A DNA stretch of 64,000 bases from Paralvinella palmiformis (GCA_025642065.1 JAODUP010000050.1:1-64000); one strand, 5' to 3'; shown: positions 1-30,397, counted from the first letter of the stretch. Numbers and translations: made by a program. The notes: generated by a model not told the origin, from the sequence alone.

Positions 1-366
1 AATGTTGGCAGACATGGTCTTCATCCAGGTTATCGACGAGTAGACTGGGTCTCGCCCATCTTAACTAATGAGACTATGCTGTAGACTAACCCAGGTGCAT
101 TAACCTATCATAACGGTTATATGATCACTATAGGCCGATATTATAGTATATTTAAAGCTGCGTTAGATAGAGACTAGACTTTGTATGTCGATATGTACAT
201 ATACTGAAGATTGAACTGGATTATGTCTTATAGTCTATAAATAACAACAGAAACCCAACCAATATACAATATTCACGGCGCATGCGCAGAGAGTAGCATT
301 AGCATGTTGCGGGCCGAGATAGATGGGCCTACACTTGAAAATACATCAATTTAATGATGTATTTGA

Positions 367-367
<1 letters not shown>
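1..367. other. non-coding stretch, no gene seen
   Basis: I see no plausible coding exon. The only notable site is GCGCATGCGC at 278-287, a match to the NRF-1 palindrome often found in animal promoters, but no first exon follows it. The stretch runs into a TA/TG microsatellite. Confidence 0.4.
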
Positions 368-409
<42 letters not shown>

Positions 410-574
410 AGCGTGTGTTTATGTGTATGTATGTGAATGTGCGTGTATGACTGAGTGTGTGTGTGTGTGTTTTGTGTGTGAATGAGTATGTATATGAGTG
501 TGTATGTTTGTGTGTATGGGTATGTTTGTGTATTTGTATGTCTGCGTGTGTGTGAGTGTGTATGTATTTTGTTT

Positions 575-650
<76 letters not shown>
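368..650. repeat. compound microsatellite (TA)n-(TG)n-(TA)n-(GA)n
   Basis: A TA tract from about 371 passes into a long TG-rich tract with GTGTATG variants. A second pure TA tract follows at about 577-624, then a GA tract at about 625-650. Long reading frames across it (Ser-Leu, Tyr-Ile or Thr-His dipeptides) come from the repeat period and are not genes. Confidence 0.95.
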
Positions 651-1352
651 AGACCACATATACAAATATAAGCCACTCAATTCATCAAGACATAAGACAT
701 ATTTTTGGTTTACCTTCATCCCACCGTAAGGTAATCTCTGATATATTAATACATTTTGGCAATAATCAATAGATTAATAGTTTAACTGTGACCAGATTGG
801 AGATATTTATTAATTCCTGATAGCTTCCTGATAATAATTAGGCCATCTTTATTAAGCAGACTCCTCTCCAATCTGATAACCCACTTTGATCTAAATTTGT
901 CGCCATCTTGCATAAATAAATGAGGAAATAACGTAATTATTGGTCGGACCACGTTGCCATGACATTAAGTAAATGTTAATACTCCAGATGTCAGCACTAG
1001 TTCAGGTTTAATATTTTACTAATTGTTGAACTTTGTGTACTAGAAAAGTGATTTCTAATTAGTTACTCTACATAATGAGTATAAAACTGGCATTTATAAG
1101 TGGTTTGGGCCAACGTACATTAGTAGAGATTAATTAGAACTTATTTTTAATAACAAATATATTAATGAATTCTTAGACGTCGTGGTGTCATCAAAGTGTG
1201 ATATTACAGTCTGAGGGCTTTGTTGCTGAATTTGTTTAAATCTTGTAAATGTAAATTGGAATGATAATTATCAGTCTCTTTCTGTGACCTCCCTCTCTCT
1301 CTCTCTGTTTACCTATACTAAAGCAATATTGCAGATAGTGAAATCATAACAC

Positions 1353-1387
<35 letters not shown>

Positions 1388-1809
1388 ATTACCTGGGGCC
1401 ATTTTATCGTCCACATATTAATAGCCATTATGTTTACAATATAACAACAGGACAGTAACAACATTGTCTAGTTTTATGTTTGTTATATAAAATAATTTAT
1501 TGTGCTGTATAACAACAGGTTTGTGTTCTTTGTACTCCCGTCATAGTGTCTACAGAGGTCATCTAGCGGTTATAAGTTTGATGGGTGTTTCATCTTGGAT
1601 TTCGCTTCATTATCCCGGAAGACTTTATAGCCCATTAAGTCTAACAAGTCGATAAAAGTGGGCATAAAATACCAAAAGCTGACACACGTATTATATATAG
1701 AGCGCCATCTTACGGTTATTTCTGACACATATGCGTGCTAAGTCTCGATGTTATATTACGGAGTAGTGTCCTTGACCCTTTAGTGTTAGCACTTTACACC
1801 AGTGGTCTA
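651..1809. other. non-coding stretch with short simple repeats
   Basis: No exon with convincing coding content. It contains a CT run near 1291-1306 and a (CA)n tract at 1355-1385. The rest is AT-rich single-copy-looking sequence. Confidence 0.4.
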
Positions 1810-3285
1810 CAGGACAATAATAAAGTCGGATGTATTAATATTTAATATAGACTCTAAGGTCTTCAGTGAAATGGAGGATGACACGAACTTACTACAACAA
1901 GAAAATGAAAGATGACATGAATTAATTAAAACGGGACATTGAGACACTAAAATAATTGTGTTACCTTTGATTGTTAAACTTCTCATCGTGAGAAATGTAA
2001 GGTAATTATAGACGGTATGACAGATAACATCGAAATTAGATAATAATATAGATAGTATGATACACAGAGTTAGCCCATCCTCTAAACAAGGTAGACGATG
2101 AAGAAGGGCTCGGTTTGACCTTGATAGTAGCTCAATGTTAAAGAAATTATCAATCAGAAGATGACCAAAGACAATCGGATGATGGGATCTAAGCCGAAGG
2201 TCATTCATCTTCATGGATATATATTACCTCCAATGAATGTTTGGAGTGATGGTGAGGTTACACCTTGAATACATCAATAAGGTCTGGTCTCTCCTTGGAA
2301 AACGTACAAAGTTCTCTAGGATTTGAGGTAAACCGGCAGACTGAGATGACATGAGCTTCTATTTCTCGTATAAGGAAGTCTTAGAGGGAATATGATTGAG
2401 ATATTCAAAACAAGATAGCAAAAATAAGGTTGCTAAACTAGTCCTAGTTTCAAAAAATAACTTAAAATATTACACCAGGAGACATCATTGTTAGAGACAA
2501 CCAAACAGAAGGTAAAAACATCATTGTTAGAGACAACCAAACAGAAGATAAAAACATCGTTGTTAGAGACAACCAAACAGAAGATAAAAACATCATTGTT
2601 AGAGACAACCAAACAGAAGACATACGCATAATTATTAGAGACAACCAAACAGAAGATAAAGACATCATTGTTAGAGACAACCAAACAGAAGATAAATACA
2701 TCATTATTAGAGACAACCAAACAGAAGGTAAAAACATCATTGTTAGAGACAACCAAACAGAAGGTAAAAACATCATTGTTAGAGACAACCAAACAGAAGA
2801 CATACGCATAATTATTAGAGACAACCAAACAGAAGATAAAGACATCATTGTTAGAGACAACCAAACAGAAGATAAAGACATCATTATTAGAGACAACCAA
2901 ACAGAAGATAGAGACATCAGTATTGGAGACAACCAAACAAAAGATAGAGACATCATTATTGGAGATAACCAAACAAAAGATAGAGACATCATTATTGGAG
3001 ACAACCAAACAAAAGATAAAGATAGCATTTTCTTACAGAACGCGAGTAACAAACAAATGGAATACTTTTTAAATCGCAGATTAACCAGAAATATTAGAGT
3101 ATTCCATTTTTTTGGCAGCCAAAAACACGAAACAAGAGCCAAAGCGCATCGCATTCTAATTAATATTTTTAAGTCCTAAATTTAGGGTATTTTGCTAAAA
3201 TTAGATAGATGCCGAAAAAAACTAAAATATTTGATTTACCTCTAGAAATATGATGTCATAATGACTCATTAAATGCCCCTTTACA
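1810..3285. repeat. duplicated segment, copy A (carries the minisatellite)
   Basis: This stretch aligns collinearly with 3645-4402. Shared landmarks are TCGGATGTATTAAT (about 1827 and 3657), TAAGGTCTTCAG (about 1856 and 3687), the GTATGACAGATAA block (about 2013 and 3796), AGACGATGAAGA (about 2092 and 3867), and a final ATAATGAC[T/C]CATTAAA (about 3258 and 4376). Copy A is about 700 bp longer, mainly because of the 36-bp tandem repeat. I recognise no coding function in either copy. Confidence 0.75.
2482..3035. repeat. 36-bp minisatellite, about 15 copies
   Basis: The unit starts ACATCATTGTTAGAGACAAC and recurs every 36 bases; the first two starts are 2482 and 2518. Variants carry CATACGCATA and ATTATTGGAG. 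Because 36 is a multiple of three, the array stays open on both strands and gives a 191-residue minus-strand frame of 12-residue repeats (SNNDVFIFCLVV type). I judge this frame to be an artefact: no conserved domain, no matching start context, and the homologous segment at 4210-4260 has only one or two degenerate units. Confidence 0.92.
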
Positions 3286-3644
3286 CTCATATAAATCTGA
3301 TTTGGACATAAACATTTCTTTTAAATGTGGAAAGTGTACACTCAAATAGTACATTCAAAACTAACCATATAAATACACTATATGTGTCAATAATATGCTC
3401 CATAACGAGGAAGTGGTCAAGTAGGCTGTATATTTTTGCATTATAAAAAAAAATTATATTTCTTATTTTAATTTTATATTAATATATTCTTTAATTAACT
3501 ATAATTGGTGATTAGAAATAATGTAGGATAAAATCCAATTACGCAATTCCATTACCCAGGAGGGTCAAAGTTCAAAATGCATATCTTAGAAATTTACAAA
3601 GGTGTAATAAAAATAATATATAAAAGATGCAATTTGGCTGACCT

Positions 3645-4402
3645 GATAAAATAATGTCGGATGTATTAATTTTTAATAAAGACTGTAAGGTCTTCAGGGA
3701 CACGAACTTGCTACGAGTAGATATCAAGACACTAAATTCTTTGGCCATTAAATTTCTCATATTGATAAATATAAGGTAATGATAGTCTGGAGAAAGTATG
3801 ACAGATAATATAGAAAATAGATAACAATATAGTAGACTTAAAGTAAGCCGATCCTCTCAACGAGGTAGACGATGAAGATGATGTCAGATTTGATGTGAAT
3901 GGTACACATTAATGAGAACACAACGAAAGATAATCGGATAATGTGAACTGATCCGGGTGTCATTTATCCTCATGTATGTACGGAACCTGTAATGGCTATA
4001 TGAGGCAGCACCTTGAATGCTCCAAAAGTCTCATCTTGGCTAAGGTGTTGACAAATCCGTAGGATTTGAGGCACACAGACAGACGGATATAATTACAGCT
4101 TCCGTCTCTTGTAAAACCTATTTAAATGTTGGTTATGTGATTGACATGTTTATGATCATATGAGTTAGACATGTGGACTAGTTTTGATAACAAACTTAAA
4201 ACATTAGACCAGGAAACATCTTTTTAAAAGACAACGAAACATCAAAGAGAGACAACAGGTGAGTAAGAGACTTCTGGAATCGCCCTAAATGTAATTTTTT
4301 TTGAGCGAAATTTAGAGATGAATTTAAGAGATTTTGACATTTTATGTTTTTTGATCCACCTCTTGAAATAAATGACATAATGACCCATTAAAATATATTG
4401 TT
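3645..4402. repeat. duplicated segment, copy B (no minisatellite expansion)
   Basis: Collinear diverged copy of 1810-3285 in the same orientation. Where copy A holds the 36-bp array, copy B has only a short ACCAGGAAACATC...AGACAACGAAACATC stretch at about 4207-4240. This suggests the array expanded after the duplication. Confidence 0.72.
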
Positions 4403-4875
4403 ACGCCCCATCTTGACTGTCAGCTTAAGTTCTAATAACTTTGATGAAGTATGTATTTTATGCTTGGGTGAGCACTGATCAGTGAGTCTGGATTGTGTTG
4501 TTCACTGGACTGTGACTGTATGCTGGGTGTACATTGTCTGTCTGGGTCTGGCCATGAGGCTAGTAATTTTGTCATTTGTTTGCCTGCCGTTTCAGAGCTG
4601 CATGGATGTAATATACTGGAGCTCAAAGAATATGAGTATGTTATAGACTGGCAAGGCAGATAATTAGCTATTTTGAGTATATGTAAATAAATAATGTGAT
4701 ATAGAAATGACTAACAGCTTTTATATACCAAAATGTGTAACATGGAGTAAAGATCGTTCGAAATGTGATAAATTTCTCAATGTGGTGATTTTGGGGCTAA
4801 ATTTTGACTATTTAATGTAATTCCCTCGGGACACCTTTATAGAAAGATTATGCATCTAGATGATCAGTTAGTGTC

Positions 4876-5109
4876 ATGCATTGCTGTCTAAAGAAGTCGA
4901 AGAAAAAACACGGAACAAACATGTTGAATCAAGGGAAAAATACATTACGGTTATGGACAAAACTATCAGACGCAGAATGTCTACAGATCAAACATCATAT
5001 TACACGGATTTACAGGGCTTTCTGCACATCGTCACCATTCAACAGATTTAGAGACGTAGCTACATGTATTTCCATATTCAGCGATGTTATCATGATAGAA
5101 CTGAGTTGA
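4876..5109 (+). other. unassigned 77-codon ORF
   Basis: This ATG-initiated frame has ordinary amino-acid composition: a Lys-rich N-terminus, then a mixed hydrophobic/charged stretch. I recognise no motif, signal peptide or membrane segment. It could be a remnant of a transposase or a chance frame. No polyadenylation signal or splice site makes a gene convincing. Confidence 0.15.
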
Positions 5110-5554
5110 AGCATATTAATTGTGTCTGGGGCAGAAATTGTTTGGGAAAGTACGTATAATTTGTTGGGGGGGGGGGGTAGTTAAGTTTATGCAAAACTAT
5201 TCGGCTAAATATGTGAATATTTGGTTTATTAAATCTGTATAATTAGTTTTACATTATCCTGTTGTTAAATGTGTGAAAGTGAACTGAGCAATAGCAAATC
5301 GTCAGATGAATCTTGTGACATTGACAACCCGAGCCGTTTCGAAACTGGACCGTACCGTTTCGCAACCGGTATGGTTTTAAGAATGCCTGCCTAATTAGAA
5401 ACCACGTGCCAACGAAATGTAGCGCTGGTATTTCTAAATTGTGGAAATTAAATTGACTACAAATTATATAGACCTCTATGTATAGAGATATATGAACGAA
5501 CAAATTCAGAAAACAGTAAACTATTTGAAGTTGTTAGTTCCAAAATATGGCCCA

Positions 5555-5665
5555 TCCATTGATATATATCCAAGAAACACAGGTATGAACCGGATTCGAA
5601 CCCACAATCTTGAATTTTGAAGCGCAGTGATCTATTGACTAGGCCATCTAGATATTTACACAGAC
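5555..5665 (-). mobile_element. tRNA-derived SINE fragment (family 2)
   Basis: The plus strand shows the reverse of a tRNA-like head: GGATTCGAACC (reverse of the B-box GGTTCGAATCC) after AACACAGGTATGAACC, then an A-box-like part CTATTGACTAGGCCATCT. The same AACACAGGCATGAATCGGAT layout occurs at 50305-50400 and, partly, at 35885-35965, so this is a repeated element and not a tRNA gene. Confidence 0.6.
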
Positions 5666-6120
5666 TCTGTGTGTCTTTAATATACCCGAGGATGAGTAAC
5701 ATGGCTATTTCGATAAAGATTCTCTGTCGGTGTACTGTGTATAGAACAATTACTAATTTAGGGATATAACAAATTGCTGTTTCCCCCTTCAGTTTTCCCT
5801 TCAAAATGTCTACAAGACAATATGGCTACCAAGATAACTCTTGGAGATATCTAAAGGAAACATTTATAATTATAAAATTATAAAATATCTCTAGATTATT
5901 AATTATATATAATTAACGTACGCTGATAAAAACTGACAACATTAGATAATGTTCAAGTTCTATATGACACGATAATGGTCTTTTTCAACAATTTTATCTG
6001 ACAGTCTCACTCAGTCAAGCCTGAAGACAATATATCATTGTTAATATGAATACATCTATATTATTATATATAATTATGTATGTATGTATGCACGTAAGTA
6101 GGGGAGGTTCCTATGTAGAA

Positions 6121-6184
<64 letters not shown>

Positions 6185-6242
6185 GCGTTTGTGTGTATGG
6201 GCGTGCGTGTGTGCGAGCATGTGTGTGCGTGTATGTGCGAAA
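6121..6242. repeat. (TA)n microsatellite with TG-rich flank
   Basis: Pure TA tract of about 60 bases (6121-6182) followed by a GTGTG/GCGTG-rich stretch. Frames through it on both strands are repeat artefacts. A (TG)n tract follows at about 6395-6420. Confidence 0.93.
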
Positions 6243-6636
6243 TAATTTAAGAGCTATAATTAACACATAAAACGTGACAGAAGTCAAATGACTCCAAGGT
6301 ATCCTCATTAATAATTCATAAATTATCTTCTCGCTATCGTTAATTAGCATAAGATTCTGTTTAGTTTCGTTCATTTATTATCGTCTGTCTGTCCTGTGTG
6401 TGTGTGTGTGTGTGTGTGTGCTAAACAGATGTGTCTTAATGAACCAATACCATATAGCTTATAATGTCGACTAATATCCCCTATTTGTGATGTTGACATT
6501 CTAGCTATACAACAAACAAATGACACGTGTTCGCAATAATTTGCATAAGCATCATTTTCCCGAGGCAGCTTAGTAAGAGTTTGGAGTCGACGTCGCCGAA
6601 GACAGGAGACATTTGACCTCACAATAAATAGACAAT

Positions 6637-7629
6637 ATGAGAAATCTAGCCAAACTACAAAGGATTTGCTACTTGACGTTGTGTTGTTATGTTGTTGTGA
6701 AGGTATTCAAAGATTTTCAGTACATCTTGGCCAGTCAAGGACGCCATGACAGAACTGGGGCAGGCAAGAGTCGATCTCTGGATAGTTTGAATGTTGGAGT
6801 TAATTCCACGAAGACGTATCTCCTCGCTTTGTTTACGACTCTACCGAGTCGAGACCAGAACGACAACATCACACGTGCTGTGATCAGAAACTGGGCGAGT
6901 CTGGCTTCAGCCATTCAGCCATATTTGTTCTACCTGCCAGGACAAGATGACGTAGTCAATCTGGCCGTGTCACGTGGTTGGCGCACTCTCCCGGTCCCGA
7001 AGAAGAACAAATACTCGGTTCCCTACTTGAAAGACATGTACCGGGTAATGGCGGATTCTTGTTCTAGCGCCTTCATCGGGTACTCAAACGGTGACATTCT
7101 GTACGATTCGGGATTGCAGGAGACTCTGAAAACCGTGGAAGGCAGTCTGGATGTCCTAGATCCAGTTTTGGTGATAGGTCGCAGGACAACTGTCGACGCA
7201 TCCAGGTGGGATATGATCAGTGGTAGTGTCGACGACGTGTCCAGACTGGCGAGGAGCGGCGTTCTGGATCGCGCAGACGCCGAAGACTACTTCCTGGTGA
7301 CCCGGCGATTTCCGTGGCGGCTCTTTCCGAATTTGGTCGTAGGCAGGAAGGGATACGACAACTTCATCGTGGCCAGATCCATAGACAATAATATATCGGT
7401 GGTTGATGCTACTGAATCCATCACCAGTGTACACCTGAGGCGGACGAGCCGGCTTGGTAGCAGAACCAAGGCCGACATATTGTTCAATAAATACAAACTG
7501 ATCAACAAATTCGATTATATGAAGGCAATGACAATAAGCGCGCCATATTATACGTCAACAAATCGTGGAAAAGTAGTTCTCAGCAAACGGAAGTATGACA
7601 AACGGTTTAAAGACGTCAGGTGGAGCTAG
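6637..7629 (+). CDS. type II membrane glycosyltransferase-like protein, 330 aa, intronless
   Basis: One uninterrupted frame from ATG (6637) to TAG. Residues about 9-23 (RICYLTLCCYVVVKV) form a short hydrophobic signal-anchor after a basic N-terminus, so a Golgi type II topology is expected. The luminal part has three N-glycosylation sequons (NST, NIT, NIS). It also has the motif layout of a nucleotide-diphospho-sugar transferase-like family: GYSNGDILYDSG near residue 150, LVIGRRTTV near 180, AEDYFLVTRRFPW near 212, VVGRKGYDNFIVARS near 235 and VVDATESITSVHLRR near 255. The N-x-D and DNF positions are those expected to contact nucleotide sugar or metal. Substrate is unknown. GC content is visibly higher than the surroundings. 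Two polyadenylation signals follow. The family call rests on motif resemblance; the existence of the gene is much surer than its chemistry. Confidence 0.8.
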   Translation: MRNLAKLQRICYLTLCCYVVVKVFKDFQYILASQGRHDRTGAGKSRSLDSLNVGVNSTKTYLLALFTTLPSRDQNDNITRAVIRNWASLASAIQPYLFYLPGQDDVVNLAVSRGWRTLPVPKKNKYSVPYLKDMYRVMADSCSSAFIGYSNGDILYDSGLQETLKTVEGSLDVLDPVLVIGRRTTVDASRWDMISGSVDDVSRLARSGVLDRADAEDYFLVTRRFPWRLFPNLVVGRKGYDNFIVARSIDNNISVVDATESITSVHLRRTSRLGSRTKADILFNKYKLINKFDYMKAMTISAPYYTSTNRGKVVLSKRKYDKRFKDVRWS

Positions 7630-7856
7630 TAACGAATACACAGAAATGGCTTTATATTCGTGGGCGTTAAATTTCGCGTTTTTCAATTCGTTTATATTCA
7701 CGGACTTTAAGTTTTATGTTTATGGAATAATTATGATTTGTGTCTATATTACACCAACTTAATTAAAAAATTACCTTACAATGAAAATATTGATAAGTGT
7801 GATTTATTTAAGTTCGACAACGTGTAAAGATGAGATCTGTAAAATTGTAACCGTGA

Positions 7857-7862
7857 AATAAA
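7857..7862 (+). promoter_or_regulatory. polyadenylation signal AATAAA
   Basis: First canonical AATAAA after the stop of the 330-residue gene, 228 bases downstream. A second copy at 7966-7971 follows a pyrimidine-rich stretch and could serve as the alternative site. Confidence 0.5.
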
Positions 7863-7965
7863 TTCCAGAATACATTACATTCAATAGAAAATTAACTATA
7901 GTGTCCCCGTTAGTCCTTTGTGAATGGTATTGTCTGTATTCCGTGTATAATTTTCTTTTCAGTTC

Positions 7966-7971
7966 AATAAA
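7966..7971 (+). promoter_or_regulatory. second polyadenylation signal AATAAA
   Basis: CAATAAAAAAAC context, 337 bases after the stop codon of the glycosyltransferase-like gene. It is equally plausible as the main 3'-end signal. Confidence 0.45.
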
Positions 7972-8074
7972 AAAACTTAATTTTCAGATATTCAAATTGA
8001 TACGGTTCTCATGCGTAGAAAATTCCGAAATGAATTTGCTGAACATGCTACTCTAATTGAAGAAGAAATCTTTA

Positions 8075-8100
8075 CACACACACAGAGACACGCACGCACG

Positions 8101-8134
<34 letters not shown>

Positions 8135-8138
8135 CGCC

Positions 8139-8196
<58 letters not shown>

Positions 8197-8197
8197 G
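8075..8197. repeat. compound microsatellite CA-TA-CT-TA
   Basis: Runs of CA (about 8075-8114), TA (about 8115-8134), CT (about 8143-8171) and TA (8172-8196) follow one another. Similar CA-TA tracts lie at 8791-8832. The open frames here are artefacts. Confidence 0.93.
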
Positions 8198-8791
8198 GGT
8201 CCTTCTATATAAAATAGAGCAAATTCTTGAATATTTTATCTCTGTGTGAACCTTGATAACTTGGCCGAGAGACATGAATCTTTCAAGGTTGAAAAGTGAG
8301 TCATAGCTCTATTCAAACAATGAATTGAAGCTAAAGCATAAGCTTTGGATTTGCAGATCAAGCCAAAATCTGTATTGTATTAAGTTCATTTAGTTGGCGA
8401 TGTTCAAACTATACAATTTCAATCTCTGTACTCTAGAGTAATAACAAAATGGATGGCAAGCATACACCTGTAACCTGTTCTCAGAATTTAACCACAGAAA
8501 TATAAAAATATTAGGTTTTGACTTTTGTGCGGGTTCATATCATCATGCGGGATAAGGGGTAGGTGAATTCTAAGTATGGCATCTGGAAGAGCTCACTTTT
8601 CCTCTGAAAATTTCATGCCTCTATGGCAATTAATTAAAAAAATTACCAGGGTTCAAACAGGGCTAAAAATAAAGTGCGATTCCGAAAACGGTATAATTAG
8701 AGGTAAACCGTGGCACTTCAAAGTGGTGTAACCTGAAAAAGATTTGAAGTGGTCAGGTGCGAAGCATTGGTTGATTTTATATGGAATGACC

Positions 8792-8832
<41 letters not shown>

Positions 8833-9705
8833 GGAACAATAATATATGAAACAATAATAGCCAAAATTAACGCGTTCATGCATCGAATTTCCATTGATTT
8901 TGTCTTGTATGGTCATAACGAAGACGAAGAATAGACTTGACCAGATGTAAACTCTGACAGATGTATCAATTACAATGCAACACACCCGAAACACTCATTG
9001 ATCTTTATCAATATTAAGTCTTATGCATCTTGGTGAGTGATACATAAAAGATCCTGAAGATCATAGGCCGATTTAATTTTAATACAAGGGCCTATCGGAG
9101 TAGCGTCTGTCCGAGATACTAATACCTAAAACCATATTTATGACGTTATGACGGGTCGAGTTTATCCGCCATGATGGAAAATAATGACGCCACTTTGCCC
9201 AAATGTTGTATTCATCATCAAACATCATCATTATATAATTTCATCGTTTGGGTCTTATTTCTGTCATTACTAGGTAAATAGGCGTGGCCATTAAGTCCAG
9301 TAGTTTTAAACAACGCCTTACAGTGGGAACACTTTATCAAATATATATTACTGTTTATTTATATTTTAATGATTACACACCAAAAATTACATCTTTCGGT
9401 TAGAATAAAAGTTTTATTTATCCTTTGTGCTGGTCATTTCTACAGTTCTAGGATATTTGGCCGAGAGGCAACTCTCAGGAACAATACTGCACAAACAGTA
9501 ATGACTTGATTTAATTAAAACTACTACGATACTTAATGACTGCCCGAATGCATACAAGATTCAAATTATAAAGAAAGTTATTGGTTTTGTTATCAAATAT
9601 GTATGTCTGTACATTGTTAATTTTTGGTACTTGACCTTATTCATAAGCAATAGTGTGTGTGCGTTTAGTTATAATATGATATGCAGTGTGCTACTTGCTG
9701 GATGG
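8198..9705. other. non-coding stretch
   Basis: Apart from the CA/TA tract at 8791-8832, I find no exon, SINE head or inverted repeat that I can support in these 1.5 kb. Confidence 0.35.
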
Positions 9706-9905
9706 TGATGATGATTGATTGATGATTGCTGTTTTACGGTCACGTTTGTGCACATGGTAGGCTAAATGGGCCGAGCGACCTCCAAAGGTAATGAAGCAAA
9801 GTCAAAGATGAAACAACCTTCAGATATGCCCACGCCGAGATTCGAACTCGGGTGGTAGTGATCTGTGGTCGAACGCGCTGCCAACTAGACCGCGGAGACG
9901 CCCAT
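9706..9905 (-). mobile_element. tRNA-derived SINE (family 1), near full length
   Basis: Read on the minus strand: a tRNA-like head (CTCCGCGGTCTAGTTGGCAG with A-box, and the B-box GTTCGAATCTC), a conserved body (TTCATCTTTGACTTTGCTTC, CGCTCGGCCCATTTAGCC), and an end at GCACAAA...GTGACCGTAAAAC followed by ATCA repeats. The same structure recurs at 17905, 24234, 25768, 30481, 31680, 35575, 37758 and 46885. Polymerase III boxes are in the sequence; the head is tRNA-like but has diverged. Confidence 0.85.
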
Positions 9906-10315
9906 GATATTCAGTGGAGAGTCTAATGCCACATACACAGAACAAAATTACTATGATAAATAATATGGCTTACCAATCACCAAACCTGCTATGGCACTGA
10001 ATAATACGAGTGGGCTGAAATCAAAATTGAAAATAACAATGTAACACTCTGAATACTGACTAAACTAGAGAATAGACCGTTACATTCTCCATAGTTTAAA
10101 TGAAATACGCCATATACAACAAGTGAAACATATGCATATGCAAATCAGATTAATTTGATTCTATGCGTCTGCCAATGATACTAGCCAGGAAACACGTAGC
10201 TGAGGTCATGCACAAGCAGAAATGACGTTCCCAATTAGATGTTCATAGCGCATAAAATACATAGCTCCTGAACAATAAGTTTATCACAACAAACGTTATG
10301 TTATATGTTATATGT

Positions 10316-10632
10316 CAGACATGGGGTCATTTCTATTCCGGAATTGGAATAGAATGTTTGAAAAATTGGAATTGTAATTGGTAAATTTGGAACTGGAATT
10401 GAAATTTCTTACAAAAATTAAATACACAAATTAATTTACCATTTAATTTTTTATGACAATCCTACCTGGAATATAAACTACTCGGATTAGGTATTCCATG
10501 TAGCTATCCCGGGGTAATTACTCATGGTAAAAAGTAGCATGTAAAAAGAGTCGGTAAAACGGAATTGGAATTGATACATTTGGAATTGATAAATTTGATG
10601 TGGAATTGGAAGTGGAATTGACCCCATTTGTT
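10316..10632 (-). mobile_element. palindromic MITE with CAGACATGGGGTCA ends, copy 1
   Basis: It begins TCAGACATGGGGTCATTTCT and ends GGAATTGACCCCATTTG, so the termini are inverted repeats. The interior is nearly all GGAATTGGAATT-type sequence around a unique core (CTACTCGGATTAGGTATTCC). The core is the reverse of that in the copies at 14930 and 22013. It has no coding capacity. Confidence 0.75.
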
Positions 10633-10973
10633 ATAATATTATTAAGTTATATATAAACACATCTATCTATCGGCTGTTATTTAAATATGTCGAAGTCAAC
10701 TAAACTAACAGGTCATTCGTGCCGATTGCTACATGTCATAAGACAATGGTTTTGTAGTTTTGACTGAGAAAGATGGAGATAATTATGTCATGTCACCTGA
10801 TTCCTCATTTGATCTATTCAATAATAATAATAATAATACTATCATTGTTATTATTAATTATTATTATTTCCCAATCACAACCCCCCCCCCAACCCCCAGT
10901 TACATTAATAAATAAATAATTGTTTTACTGATTTACGTTGTTCCTATTTTAGGTGTTGTTATTTGTAAACAAA

Positions 10974-11030
10974 CGCACGTGCCGTTTCACTTCCGGTAGA
11001 TTTTGACGTTATTGACCTTGACCTCTAATC
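10974..11030 (+). promoter_or_regulatory. GBE1 proximal promoter and 5' leader
   Basis: Just before the GBE1 start codon lie CACGTG (10976-10981, an E-box) and ACTTCCGG (10989-10996, an ETS-type site). There is no TATA box, which is typical of a housekeeping metazoan promoter. The start context is AATCATGG, with G at +4. Site function is inferred from consensus only. Confidence 0.45.
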
Positions 11031-29388
<18,358 letters not shown>

Positions 29389-30390
29389 AGAAGATATTAT
29401 TAGATGTTGTTGTTTACATTTCTAGGCATTTATGTGTGAATATCATATTATAAATCTTACAGATTATGTTATCTTACACTCAGTACTGCCTTTGTCCAGG
29501 TGTTGTTTACTAAATAATAACAGTTGGTTATATGTGATATAAATGTGCACGAACTGTTTATTAGTGTGATGATGATCATGATAATCATGATGATGATATT
29601 TGATAGAAATATGACAATGATCTCATATCATTTTTAGACATTTCTCTGATCACATATGACTTGGGTTAATATAACTGGTGCTGTGCGTGCGTGTGTATGT
29701 GTGTATGATAGAGAGAAGATTATTGTGTACAATAGCCAATTAGTCTGTATTTTAGAGGTTCACATTCACCGGTGAAGAACCTGCAGTATTTAAGTATGTA
29801 CGTTCCTGGGCACTCGATTTGACAGAAACTGGGCACAATTTTGCAATATTGACGGATCGTAACATTTGGCTGCCAAATTTACCACTCGTCAGTTGTTTTC
29901 AATGTTCGGCGATACAGATCTTTGTTACCGGTAGTGGTTCTGATTCCGTGTGAGATGCTATTGTTGTTGTTGGGTTGTTTTTTTGTCAATATTAGAAAAT
30001 ATACATCACCTGCATAATTTATTCAAATATAAAAGCTTTACAAATTTGAACAACTGTCAGTTGAATGCCTCCTGTCTTATATAACATGTATTTAATTTCA
30101 CACCCATGACCCTGGCTACAGATACATGCAGTAACAAGTTGATTGTGCACAGTAATATAGATTTGTAAGGGGGGGGGGGTGTTTAGGCTTGATGAATTGT
30201 TTACCGATAACTGTAAATGTGTTTGTTTTTATTTACTGGCAGGAAGAGGCCTTTGTCACAGTTTTGGGGATTGTATAAATATGTTGTCTGTTTATAGTAT
30301 AATCTAGTCTAGTATCAGACAGACACTGATGTGGTTCTGTTCATTGGATAAACTGCTTGTAGAGGAAATGTAATAAAAATAACATATTGA
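29389..30390. other. 3' flank of GBE1
   Basis: No canonical AATAAA directly after the stop; AT-rich with a (CA)n at 29237-29258 and a poly-G run at about 30169-30179. No coding exon recognised. Confidence 0.4.
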
Positions 30391-30397
30391 TAACTCT

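Larger units (their letters stand above)
4403..6120. other. intergenic stretch; one unassigned ORF and a SINE fragment
   Basis: No recognised gene. A 77-codon plus-strand frame at 4876-5109 (MHCCLKKSKKKHGTNML... ending SDVIMIELS) does not read like a simple repeat but matches no family I know. A poly-G run lies at about 5165-5177. The tRNA-like fragment at 5555-5665 is listed separately. Confidence 0.35.

Noticed and set aside
346..719. Tyr-Ile and Thr-His rich proteins
   Set aside because: Translations of TA/TG microsatellites; the same artefact occurs at 6046-6374, 8011-8217, 38024-38290 and 47303-47720.
2433..3154. Long minus-strand reading frames with 12-residue repeats
   Set aside because: They follow from a 36-bp tandem repeat (a multiple of three). 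Both strands are open, and the homologous copy B has no such frame.
5457..5804. 115-codon minus-strand ORF
   Set aside because: It runs through the reversed tRNA-like SINE fragment at 5555-5665, so it is a mobile-element artefact.
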